This document shows positions 40,814 to 49,018 of a stretch of 64,000 nucleotides of DNA, piece by piece. The stretch spans positions 1 through 64,000 of the forward strand of contig CAZBGS010000003.1 in the NCBI GenBank assembly GCA_964491785.1, read 5' to 3'. The stretch's first letter is position 1, and the number at the start of each line of letters is the position of its first letter. Both the position numbers and the translations under genes were made by a program. Origin of the DNA: RZZS01 sp964491785 (lineage in GTDB: Bacteria; Pseudomonadota; Alphaproteobacteria; Micavibrionales; Micavibrionaceae). The notes below the pieces were generated by a model. It saw nothing but the letters and a program-made list of their open reading frames with translations, was not told the DNA's origin and made no database searches.

Positions 40814-41662
40814 TCAGATCCCCGCAAAAGTTTCAAGGAGCATAAGAAGGATTTCGATAACGATCAAAATGACAATGTACCATTCGACGTTAAGCGCCCG
40901 CTTGTCCTGCAAAAGACCGTTCATGGTTTCGGCAGTCCTGTGGATCAGCTCAAGCTTGTGCCTCAGGGCAGCATAGCGCTCGGCGATCTCGTATTCATCG
41001 GCGAGCCGGCTGAAGAGACGTTCGAGGTGCGGGTTGTCCCAGATTATCTCCGGTTTTTCGTCTATGCCCACATGCCCGGCCATCTTGCGCTGGATCGAAA
41101 GGGTGGTTCCGATATGCTTCAGGAGATCGCGGCTGCTCTCGCCTTTGAGCTTTCCGGTCTGCATTTCCGAGGCTATGGGCTCTATCCTGTCGAAAGTTTC
41201 AGCTATCCGCGTTTCGTAATATGAGAGCACCGCACTTTTGGCCAGCACCTCCGCGATAAGCTGGATGCGTTCCCTGTCCCAGTTATTGACGATGATAAAC
41301 TCGGGGTCTATCCCCTCGTTTTTCTGCGGATCTAGCACGGCGTCGGCGCTTTCCATCTCCACACGCGCAAACGAATCCAGGATGAACGGTTTAATATCAT
41401 TGATGAAGGAAGTCTCTTCTATCGCGCCCATGCCGAAAAGTACGACAACCCCGTATTTGAACAGAACTGCATATCCATCGTGTCCCGCCCGGATAACATA
41501 GGGGGAGACGGTGAACTTTCTCGTCTGTTCAAGGGCTTTGAGGTCAAGGCGCTGACCGAGGAACCATGCTCTGACTTCTATGTTTTTGCGTCCGGAGAAA
41601 AAAACTTCTCCTTCCGGCAATCTGCCGTTCTTTTTTACCGGCTTTTCCTGTTTCTTATTCAT
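40814..41662 (-). CDS. RMD1/DUF155 family protein, copy 1
   Basis: 282 residues with the same plan as its neighbour: VRAWFLGQRLDLKALEQTRK, YAVLFKYGVVVLFGM, LAKSAVLSYYETRIAETFDRI and a C-terminal membrane helix (EWYIVILIVIEILLMLLE). GGAG precedes the start. The function is unknown in bacteria; the retained anchor suggests a protein facing the cytoplasm at the inner membrane. It follows ubiV on the same strand after 62 bases. Confidence 0.83.
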   Translation of the reverse strand: MNKKQEKPVKKNGRLPEGEVFFSGRKNIEVRAWFLGQRLDLKALEQTRKFTVSPYVIRAGHDGYAVLFKYGVVVLFGMGAIEETSFINDIKPFILDSFARVEMESADAVLDPQKNEGIDPEFIIVNNWDRERIQLIAEVLAKSAVLSYYETRIAETFDRIEPIASEMQTGKLKGESSRDLLKHIGTTLSIQRKMAGHVGIDEKPEIIWDNPHLERLFSRLADEYEIAERYAALRHKLELIHRTAETMNGLLQDKRALNVEWYIVILIVIEILLMLLETFAGI

Positions 41663-41724
41663 AATGGAACTCTGTAAGGAGGCTATACTATCAGAGATGC
41701 AATAATTACTGAAGACCTAATTGT

Positions 41725-42636
41725 TTAAAGCGATTGCATGTGACCGCAGGTGGCGGCAAGGAAGCCATCGGAAAAAGGGGCGTCAAGGCCCGAGACGGCA
41801 AGCATGTTGTTCGCTTCACTTGAATCTATTTCTTTCTCCAGGCATTGCCGGAAGATCCTTGCGACTTCGACCATGTCGCAATTCTGCGGCGAGAGACGGA
41901 AGCGGGTGACTCCCATTTCCTCAAGCGCCGCCAGATGTCCCGCGAGGTTGAGACAGGTGTAAGACATTGTCTGAATGCCGTTTACAGTCATGAAATGCTG
42001 ATCTTCGAGAGTGTCCAGCTCCATACCGTCGGGATCTTCCTTGCAAACAAACTGGCAGTTATCTTTGGCCAGGCCATGGGCTCTGGCGTGATAACACCGG
42101 GCCGAAAGCGCGAGAGGAACACGGCCATAGACCTGAACTTCGGTTTGAACGCCGAGCTTTTTGGCATGCGCGGCCAGAACGGCGATCCGTTCCGCGGGAA
42201 GTTCCTGCGGCAGACAGAATATATTTGCTCCCTTGCGGTTAAGGAAAGAGAGAGTGTCTTCATTATATACATTGATGAAAGGCCCGATCGCATGCGGCCT
42301 TCCGGCGAGATGGGCGGCGGCCGACATATCGTTGGCCTCGATCATCAGATCCTTTTCCGCGCACAGATCGCGCACCAGCTGGCGTTCGCGCTTGTTCATA
42401 ACGAGCGCGAGACTGGAAAAAACCACTTCTTTCCCGGCGCCTGAAAGACGTTCGGTGACTTCGGCGAAATGCTTTTCAAGGAACGGCTGGCGTTTGGAGC
42501 ATACGACTTCGCCCAGGTAAACCGTATCCACAGGCGCTTCTCCCGCGATTCTGAAATAAAAATCCCGCCACTTCCCCGCCTCCCAGTTAAAGAGAACCGG
42601 CCCTAGAGTTAGCCGGTTATTTTGTTTGTTAATCAT
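41725..42636 (-). CDS. ubiV: Ubiquinone biosynthesis protein UbiV (U32 family)
   Basis: 303 residues of the U32 family. The N-terminus has LTLGPVLFNWEAGKWRDFYFRIA and VYLGEVVCSKRQPF. Cysteines C46, C181, C194 and C198 (CSKR; RCYHARAHGLAKDNCQFVCKE-type spacing of C-x12-C-x3-C) match the UbiV 4Fe-4S ligands. UbiV works with UbiU and UbiT in oxygen-independent ring hydroxylation. It lies apart from ubiU but on the same side of the genome region. It is read towards the RMD1 pair's upstream side and could share their operon. Confidence 0.92.
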   Translation of the reverse strand: MINKQNNRLTLGPVLFNWEAGKWRDFYFRIAGEAPVDTVYLGEVVCSKRQPFLEKHFAEVTERLSGAGKEVVFSSLALVMNKRERQLVRDLCAEKDLMIEANDMSAAAHLAGRPHAIGPFINVYNEDTLSFLNRKGANIFCLPQELPAERIAVLAAHAKKLGVQTEVQVYGRVPLALSARCYHARAHGLAKDNCQFVCKEDPDGMELDTLEDQHFMTVNGIQTMSYTCLNLAGHLAALEEMGVTRFRLSPQNCDMVEVARIFRQCLEKEIDSSEANNMLAVSGLDAPFSDGFLAATCGHMQSL

Positions 42637-42847
42637 ATATTTATACCGTTTTTACGCGAAGCCTCGAAGTTAACTGTTATTGTCGTTGCGAGCAACTCGC
42701 GATGACGTTTGTAAGATATGTGATTAAATTAACCGGATGCTCTCCCCGTATCAAGTCCGGGGCAGGTATGAGTGTTTGTTGCTTTCTTGTTCCCGCAAAT
42801 GTGCTACCTGTATAAAACGTCATTTATCGTATCAGGAAACAAACGAC

Positions 42848-44671
42848 ATGCGTTTAATTTCGACCGCCGCCGCCCTTCTGTTATTTGCCCTCCCCTCCTC
42901 TCAGGCCGCCGGAGAACCCTACAAGGCAGAACCGCGACACGCCGTGGCCATTCACGGCGAACCAAAATACGGCCCCAATTTCAGAAATCTCGATTACGTG
43001 AACCCTGACGCACCCAAGGGCGGAACATACCGCTCGCATGCCATCGGCACTTTCGACAGCCTGAACCCCTTCATCATCAAGGGAACCCCGGCGGCAGGAA
43101 TAACTTATCTTGGCCAGAGCCTTTTGTTCGAACCGCTTATGGAACAAAGCTACGACGAGCCTTTCTCCATGTACGGCCTGATCGCGCAAAGCGTGGAGAT
43201 CCCCGAAGACAAGAGCTGGGTGGCCTTCAATCTGCGCCCTGAAGCGAAATGGCACGACGGTAAACAGATCACGGCCTCCGATGTCGCCTGGACTTTCAAA
43301 ACCCTGATGGAGCACGGCAGCCCGTTCTTCAAGGCCTATTATGGCGACGTCAAAGACGTGACCGTCGAAAATCCGCAGCGCGTGGTGTTCGTCTTCAGCA
43401 CGAAAGGAAACGCCGAGCTCCCGCTGATCCTGAGCCAGATGCCTGTGCTCCCCGAACACTACTGGACAGCCGAAGGCCGCAATATTGCGAACACCACCCT
43501 CGAACCTCCCCTCGGCAGCGGCCCCTACAGGGTCGGCAGCGTCTCCCCCGGCAAAAGCATCGAATGGGTTCGGGTCAAAGACTGGTGGGGAGCCGGTTTG
43601 CCGATCAACCGCGGCAGGTTCAATTTCGACCGCATAGTCTATGACTACTACCGTGACGCCAATGTCGCCCTCGAAGCCTTTTTCTCCGGAGCCTACGACT
43701 CCCGCCAGGAAAACATAGCCAAACTCTGGGCGACCGCCTACAACGCCGCGCCGGTGAAGGACGGACGCATCATCAGGGAAATGATCCCCCACGACCAGCC
43801 CGCCGGAATGCAGGGATTTCTTTATAACATAAGACGCCCTGTCTTTCAGGATCGCTCCGTCCGCAAGGCTCTCGATTACGCCTTCGACTTCGAATGGTCG
43901 AACGCCAAATTCGCCTATGGCGAATACGCCCGCACAGGCAGCTATTTCGAGAACTCCGACCTTGCCGCCCCCGAAGGCCCGCCGCAGGGCCGGGAACTGG
44001 AAATTCTCGAACCCTTCCGATCCCGCCTTCCCGCCGAAATTTTCGAAAGCCGCTATCAGCCGCCGCGCACAGACGGCTCCGGCAACAACCGCGAAAACCT
44101 TCGCGAGGCGGTAAAAATCCTTGAAGAGGCCGGATGGAAGACAGGCGCCGACGGCATCCGCGAAAAGGACGGGGTCAAGCTGCGTTTCGAGATAGTCGAC
44201 AACAACCCCGAATTCGAGCGCTGGGTAATGCCTTTCGTCCGAAATCTGGAAAAAATCGGCGTCAGAGCCAGCTTCCGCATCGTCGACTCCGCCCAATACC
44301 AGAACCGTATGAACGAATTCGACTTCGATATGACCGTGGGCGTAATTCCCCAGTCATCCTCTCCCGGCAACGAACAGCGTGATTTCTGGCAGTCCTCCAA
44401 AGCCGACATGCCCGGATCGCGCAACTACATCGGCATCAAGGATCCCGTGGTCGACGAACTTATCGAAATGATCATCAGCGCACCCGACCGCGAAGAACTC
44501 GAATTCCGCACACGCGCCCTCGACAGGGTGCTTCTTTCCGGCCATTACGTGGTGCCACAATGGCACATGAACCGCTGGCGGCTGGCATGGTGGAACAAGC
44601 TGCGAAGACCCGAAACCCTGTCGTCGATGAGCCCCGCCATTGTAAACACATGGTGGATCGGACAGGAATAA
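42848..44671 (+). CDS. yejA: ABC transporter substrate-binding protein (family 5, YejA-like)
   Basis: 607 residues with a signal peptide (LISTAAALLLFALPSSQAAG) and the family 5 core: ALHGEPKYG-type start (AIHGEPKYGPNFRNLDYVNP), GTFDSLNPFIIKGTP, AKWHDGKQITASDVAWTFK, LDYAFDFEW and VVPQWHMNRWRLAWW. This matches YejA, the receptor for microcin C-like peptides and oligopeptides. ATG 42848 follows AGGAAAC. Its likely membrane partners yejB and yejE lie 7.7 kb downstream, an unusual separation. The gap 42637-42847 holds no other feature I can support. Confidence 0.9.
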   Translation: MRLISTAAALLLFALPSSQAAGEPYKAEPRHAVAIHGEPKYGPNFRNLDYVNPDAPKGGTYRSHAIGTFDSLNPFIIKGTPAAGITYLGQSLLFEPLMEQSYDEPFSMYGLIAQSVEIPEDKSWVAFNLRPEAKWHDGKQITASDVAWTFKTLMEHGSPFFKAYYGDVKDVTVENPQRVVFVFSTKGNAELPLILSQMPVLPEHYWTAEGRNIANTTLEPPLGSGPYRVGSVSPGKSIEWVRVKDWWGAGLPINRGRFNFDRIVYDYYRDANVALEAFFSGAYDSRQENIAKLWATAYNAAPVKDGRIIREMIPHDQPAGMQGFLYNIRRPVFQDRSVRKALDYAFDFEWSNAKFAYGEYARTGSYFENSDLAAPEGPPQGRELEILEPFRSRLPAEIFESRYQPPRTDGSGNNRENLREAVKILEEAGWKTGADGIREKDGVKLRFEIVDNNPEFERWVMPFVRNLEKIGVRASFRIVDSAQYQNRMNEFDFDMTVGVIPQSSSPGNEQRDFWQSSKADMPGSRNYIGIKDPVVDELIEMIISAPDREELEFRTRALDRVLLSGHYVVPQWHMNRWRLAWWNKLRRPETLSSMSPAIVNTWWIGQE

Positions 44672-44719
44672 ACTTGGAGGTTTATCTGCGGGGATCCTGC
44701 GAAATAAAAGCCGCACTCA

Positions 44720-45742
44720 TTACCGGATCCCCGGCGAAGGCTGGTGGAAGCCATAATCATTGCCTCCCCTTGCAGGAAAAATCCGATCTTTCCCGACCCT
44801 GCCAAATTGCGGAGACAGGATTCTGGATTCCGGCCATTCAAACACCGCGGCCTGCTCCGGGCTGATCACCTTGAACTGCAGATAATGTATTGCCCTGCCG
44901 CCGTTTCTGACTGAATTGAAGGAAGAAGGGAAATCAAGAATCAAAGGCTCCTGATATTTCCACAAATCAAGTGACACCAGACCGGCCTTGCGCATTTCCG
45001 GAGTGTTCTCGATATGAACCTTTACATACAGGATCCCTGCATCTCCAAGATCCACAGGAGCGCACGGAAACTGTATATACGCATTGTCCACCCCGTTCGA
45101 CCTGGAGAAAACAGGCTTGTTGGAACTTCTAACCCTGTATAATACAGGAGTATCCTTGCCATGTTTTTCCAGATAATTCAAAAGCACACTGACTTCATCA
45201 GCTTTCGAATCAGGATTCAGGAAGAATGACGGCCAAGGCATTGCAATATCTTTATGAATCACTAGCGATCTTCTAAGCCTTCCCGCATCCCTGCCCTTTA
45301 TTTTCTCCGCGAAATCCTGCGGCCCGCCAAACCCGATTGTTTCCATACTGGCAATTTCGTCAACCGCGGCCATCCGTCCATCCGGCAGCAGCTTGTAATA
45401 ACGCGACGAAGCATTGAATTTATCTATCAAACCAAGGTTTAAATTGATCCTGTAACCTTTTGTCTTATCTATTATCTGCTTGTCCTCGCGAGTACTGTAA
45501 CTGCTTGCATAGACGCAGCCGCTTTCCTCATGAATATGTTTCTGATAGCGGTTGGTGTGAAAATGCGGCGAAACTGGATCTCCATTATCGCCGCATGTCG
45601 ATTTGGTGCCTTGGTTGAAATGTACTTCAGCGTCACACCCGAGGCAGCGGAGCCTGCCGGAATGAATTGCATGATCATAAGAATCTATCGTAACCACTAT
45701 CACTTCGCCATTCGGCATAAAGGCGCGCGCTTTTGTCATCAT
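44720..45742 (-). CDS. Uncharacterised protein with CoiA-like zinc-ribbon N-terminus
   Basis: 340 residues. The N-terminal 80 residues have CLGCDAEVHF, a later Cys, VSPHFHT and a Cys after HIHEESG, the spacing of the Zn-binding head that begins CoiA-like competence proteins. The rest (about 100-340) is alpha/beta without a catalytic motif I can recognise. GGGGGAAA lies before the start. A DNA-related role is only a suggestion. It is convergent with yejA and divergent from kdsB. Confidence 0.55.
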   Translation of the reverse strand: MMTKARAFMPNGEVIVVTIDSYDHAIHSGRLRCLGCDAEVHFNQGTKSTCGDNGDPVSPHFHTNRYQKHIHEESGCVYASSYSTREDKQIIDKTKGYRINLNLGLIDKFNASSRYYKLLPDGRMAAVDEIASMETIGFGGPQDFAEKIKGRDAGRLRRSLVIHKDIAMPWPSFFLNPDSKADEVSVLLNYLEKHGKDTPVLYRVRSSNKPVFSRSNGVDNAYIQFPCAPVDLGDAGILYVKVHIENTPEMRKAGLVSLDLWKYQEPLILDFPSSFNSVRNGGRAIHYLQFKVISPEQAAVFEWPESRILSPQFGRVGKDRIFPARGGNDYGFHQPSPGIR

Positions 45743-45843
45743 GGCTTTTATTTCCCCCGTGAAATTTTATAGCGCGCATCCGCATTTATGTAAACCATTT
45801 TGTGCGCTTGCATTTTCAGGTTCGGAGCAGCATTCTAGCCGTT

Positions 45844-46647
45844 ATGAAAGCCTCGATAATCATTCCCGCCCGCTATGGCTCGACCCGCTTTCCCGGCAAG
45901 CCGCTTGCCATGATCGCCGGGAAAACCATGCTTGAGCATGTGACCGGAATCGCCCGCAAAGTCGCCGACAATTCCGACGACATCTCTTACGCCGTAACCA
46001 CGGATGATGAGCGTATCGCCGTACATTGTCAGAAAATCGGCGCTCCCTTTATCATGACGCCCTCCTCATGCCCGACAGGATCAGACCGTGTCCTCAGCGC
46101 CCTGCGCCAGATGCCGGACTGGCCGGATATTGTGATAAATCTTCAAGGCGACGCCCCGCTCACCCCGCCGGCAGTCCTTCAGGCGATCATCGATACCTTC
46201 GCCTCGAACCCCCGGCTGGAAGTCGTAACCCCTGTCCATCGCCTTTCATGGCAAGCGCTCGACGCGCTGCGGGAAGCCAAAAAACAAACCCCCTTCAGCG
46301 GCACCACGGCAATATTGAACCAGCATAATCAGGCGATCTGGTTTTCAAAAAATATTGTTCCGGCAATTCGCGGCGAAGAGAAACTTCGCGGCAATGAAGA
46401 TATGAGTCCGGTATGGCAGCACATAGGACTTTATGGCTTCCGCTCCGATATCCTGGAAAGATTCTGCGATCTGCCCCTGAGCCGCTACGAGCAACTGGAG
46501 GGACTGGAACAGCTGAGACTGCTGGAAAACGGCATAAAAATACAGGCCGTTTCGGTAACCCTACCGCACGGCTTTGTTCATTCAGGGATTGACTCCCCTG
46601 AAGATCTGATTCGCGCGGAAAAGATTATTGCAAGTTATCTTTCCTGA
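45844..46647 (+). CDS. kdsB: 3-deoxy-manno-octulosonate cytidylyltransferase
   Basis: 267 residues opening IIPARYGSTRFPGKPLAMIAGKTML, the CMP-KDO synthetase nucleotide loop; DIVINLQGDAPLTPP carries the metal-binding Asp, and HIGLYGFRSDIL and EQLEGLEQLRLLENG are family marks. It activates KDO with CTP for LPS inner-core synthesis. ATG 45844 is at the homologous start; the frame open to 45802 adds unrelated residues. The 250 bases after the stop (46648-46897) hold nothing I can identify. Confidence 0.94.
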   Translation: MKASIIIPARYGSTRFPGKPLAMIAGKTMLEHVTGIARKVADNSDDISYAVTTDDERIAVHCQKIGAPFIMTPSSCPTGSDRVLSALRQMPDWPDIVINLQGDAPLTPPAVLQAIIDTFASNPRLEVVTPVHRLSWQALDALREAKKQTPFSGTTAILNQHNQAIWFSKNIVPAIRGEEKLRGNEDMSPVWQHIGLYGFRSDILERFCDLPLSRYEQLEGLEQLRLLENGIKIQAVSVTLPHGFVHSGIDSPEDLIRAEKIIASYLS

Positions 46648-46897
46648 CCCTTAACAGCCAAGCTGCCGGAGAATTCTTTAGTTGCAATACCTTACGCTGT
46701 TGATTTTTCTGCATCATCCACCTCGGGTGACCATGAGGGGTTAAAAAATTCCATTCGCTGAAGCTCGGCGACAGTTCAGTAGCGAGCTTCATACTCCCTT
46801 GATAGATTTTTGATTTGTGAAGCAAACAAAAAAACTGATACAAGGCAAACTGGACTTCCAGATCCCGGTTCCTTGACAAGGGAAATTATTTTTACCC

Positions 46898-47521
46898 ATG
46901 ACCAGACTTATCATTGCCCGCCACGGAAACACCTTCGACCAGGACGAGACACCGCGCAGGGTCGGAGCCAGGACGGATATTCCGCTTGTTGAATCCGGCC
47001 GCTCCCAGGCAGTAAAGATTGGCAGATACTTAAGAGATAACAATATCCTGCCAGACAGAATCTATTGTTCAGGATTAATTCGCACCAAAGAAACGGCATC
47101 CATCGCCATGCTCGAAGCTGGAATCAACTATGAAATCCAGCCGCTTGATATTTTTAATGAAATCGACTACGGCCCAGATGAAAACAGGACAGAGGCAGAA
47201 GTCGAGGCGCGCATTGGCCGTGAAGCCATTGAGGCTTGGAACAACAGCGCTATCGTCCCCCCTGGATGGCTGGCCGACCCGGAACGAATGATCAATGAAT
47301 GGAAGAGCTTTGCCAGCACGATTAAAGAGGAATGCGAAGGGAAAAATGTTCTCGTTGTCACCTCGAACGGCGTCGCCCGATTTGCTCCAAGGATCATGCC
47401 GGACAATGAATTTGCAAAATTCTCACGCGACTATAAACTGAAGATCTCTACCGGAGCCCTGTGCGTCTTCTTATTCATCAATAACGGCTGGCGGTTAGAG
47501 ACATGGAATCTTAAACCCTGA
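46898..47521 (+). CDS. Histidine phosphatase-family protein
   Basis: 207 residues. The catalytic RHG is LIIARHGNTFDQDE, and YCSGLIRTKETASIA, DYGPDENRTEAEV and VVTSNGVARF complete the phosphoglycerate-mutase-like fold, although the second His near the end is replaced in TSNGV. A phosphatase acting on an unidentified small substrate. The ribosome site is weak. The MIF-like gene follows 15 bases later. Confidence 0.82.
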   Translation: MTRLIIARHGNTFDQDETPRRVGARTDIPLVESGRSQAVKIGRYLRDNNILPDRIYCSGLIRTKETASIAMLEAGINYEIQPLDIFNEIDYGPDENRTEAEVEARIGREAIEAWNNSAIVPPGWLADPERMINEWKSFASTIKEECEGKNVLVVTSNGVARFAPRIMPDNEFAKFSRDYKLKISTGALCVFLFINNGWRLETWNLKP

Positions 47522-47536
47522 CCAAAGGAAAAGACT

Positions 47537-47884
47537 ATGCCGCTCGTTTCTGTACAGGTAACCAAGGATATCGAAGAAGGCACGGAAACCGAGTCCTTCC
47601 TGAAAGCCCTGTCCGAAATAGTCGCGCGTCAGACCGGCAAGCCCGAAGCCTACTGCATGACAATCCTCTCCAAAGCCTCCATCATGATGGCAGGCGTCCC
47701 CCGACCCGCCGCCTTCGTCGAGGTTCGCGCCATTGGCGGTCTGTCGGCATCAGTAACCAGGCAGCTTTCCGGAGAACTCTGTTTTCTGATTTCCTCGCAT
47801 CTGGATATCCCAAAGGATAGGATATACCTGAACTTCTTCGAAATCGCGCCCTCAAACTGGGGCTGGAACGGCGCTACGTTTTAA
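47537..47884 (+). CDS. MIF/phenylpyruvate tautomerase-like protein
   Basis: 115 residues of the MIF fold. The catalytic Pro follows the initiator Met (MPLVSVQVTKDI), then CMTILSKASIMMAG and IYLNFFEIAPSNWGWNGATF, a strong family ending. It would form a trimer with tautomerase activity. GGAAAAG precedes the start. It is probably co-transcribed with the phosphatase. Confidence 0.88.
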   Translation: MPLVSVQVTKDIEEGTETESFLKALSEIVARQTGKPEAYCMTILSKASIMMAGVPRPAAFVEVRAIGGLSASVTRQLSGELCFLISSHLDIPKDRIYLNFFEIAPSNWGWNGATF

Positions 47885-47986
47885 GTGAAAAAAACAATTT
47901 AGGTCAAATTTATTTCGAATTTTATTAACTATTTAATGGTATTCTTAAGATTGGACGTCTGCGCCTGAAACTTTGGGGATTGCGGT

Positions 47987-49018
47987 ATGCGGGAAAAAGG
48001 GTTCTCCCTGATAGAAATGAGCATAGGCTTGTTGATCATCGGCATGATGCTGGGCCCGTTTCTCTATAAATATTCTATGGAAATTAGACTTGCCGAGACG
48101 GAAATTACTTCCAGCAATCTTCAAACAGTCAGAGAAGCCATAGAACGATATTATATGGCAAACCTTCACTATCCTATACCTGCAGCACCCGCCCTTAACC
48201 CCGGACACAGCGATTACGGAAAGGCCTTCGCTGGTACGCTCCCGGCACTTGGCGCCTGCACTACCAGTGGTATTTGCCGTGAACCATCGGCAAGCAGCGA
48301 AATCCTGATTGGTTCCGTCCCCTTCGTCGAACTTGGCTTGCCTCAGGAAAAAGCAGCCGACGGATGGAAGAGAAGAATCACCTATGTCGTAACGACCCCG
48401 CTGACTTCACAAGCCACCTTTAATATGGCAATAGCTGGCGTGTATGTTAGCCCCAAACCCGATCTTCAACATATTATTATTATTTCACATGGAAGAGATG
48501 GCACAGGCGCCTACACAGTAGACGGCAGCAGGCTTCCTTGCACCCCCGGAGCCCTGGATGAGACGAATTGTGACGGGGACTTCAGATTTGATAGCCTGGC
48601 CGGCGATGATAAGGTCATTTTTTTTGCAGCCCCCGACCTCGACTACTGGCTCTATATCGATCCTAACGCCGAGGATGTTGAAGCCAGAGAAGATACTCCC
48701 ACAATAGGTATAGGAACCAGCGCCCCCTCAGATTCAGTCCATCTTGATGTTGAGGGCAACATCAAGGCGTTAAAATTACTGGCTGAATTCTATTGTGATC
48801 ATGACGGTAATTGTTTTGATCCAAAAATTATCTCTTCTGTTAACAAAGCAACCGGCAACGGATACATTTATTGCGGTTCCGGAACACTGCAGGAAATTTC
48901 AAAGTCCACGGGCAAATGCAACACAACTCTGACCGCACCGCCTTGCACATGCGGTGCTGATGAAATGGTAACGGGGTTTGATGCCAGCGGACAATGCATA
49001 TGTGGAGCAATGCCATGA
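47987..49018 (+). CDS. Large prepilin-like protein A
   Basis: 343 residues. Type IV prepilin start: KGFSLIEMSIGLLIIGMMLG with the cleavable Gly and Glu+5. The globular part has YPIPAAPALNPGHSDYG, IGSVPFVELGLP, DGWKRRITYVVTTPL and HIIIISHGRDGTGAY, shared with the two genes downstream. Residues about 245-265 contain IGIGTSAPSDSVHLDVEGNI, a motif of phage-tail-fibre-like surface proteins. The C-terminal Cys-rich stretch ends CTCGADEMV...CICGAMP. First gene of a three-gene operon. No pilus assembly ATPase or peptidase is present in the window. Confidence 0.85.
   Translation: MREKGFSLIEMSIGLLIIGMMLGPFLYKYSMEIRLAETEITSSNLQTVREAIERYYMANLHYPIPAAPALNPGHSDYGKAFAGTLPALGACTTSGICREPSASSEILIGSVPFVELGLPQEKAADGWKRRITYVVTTPLTSQATFNMAIAGVYVSPKPDLQHIIIISHGRDGTGAYTVDGSRLPCTPGALDETNCDGDFRFDSLAGDDKVIFFAAPDLDYWLYIDPNAEDVEAREDTPTIGIGTSAPSDSVHLDVEGNIKALKLLAEFYCDHDGNCFDPKIISSVNKATGNGYIYCGSGTLQEISKSTGKCNTTLTAPPCTCGADEMVTGFDASGQCICGAMP

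Noticed and set aside
42881..44296. Long open frame (471 codons) opposite yejA, and similar long frames opposite the RND permease and the protease
   Set aside because: The composition and repeats are those of antisense shadows of GC-rich genes; no ribosome sites or domains, and the plus-strand genes are certain.
46648..46897. Possible small gene or RNA between kdsB and the phosphatase
   Set aside because: No frame with a ribosome site, no clear hairpin with a T run, and no EcfG motif.
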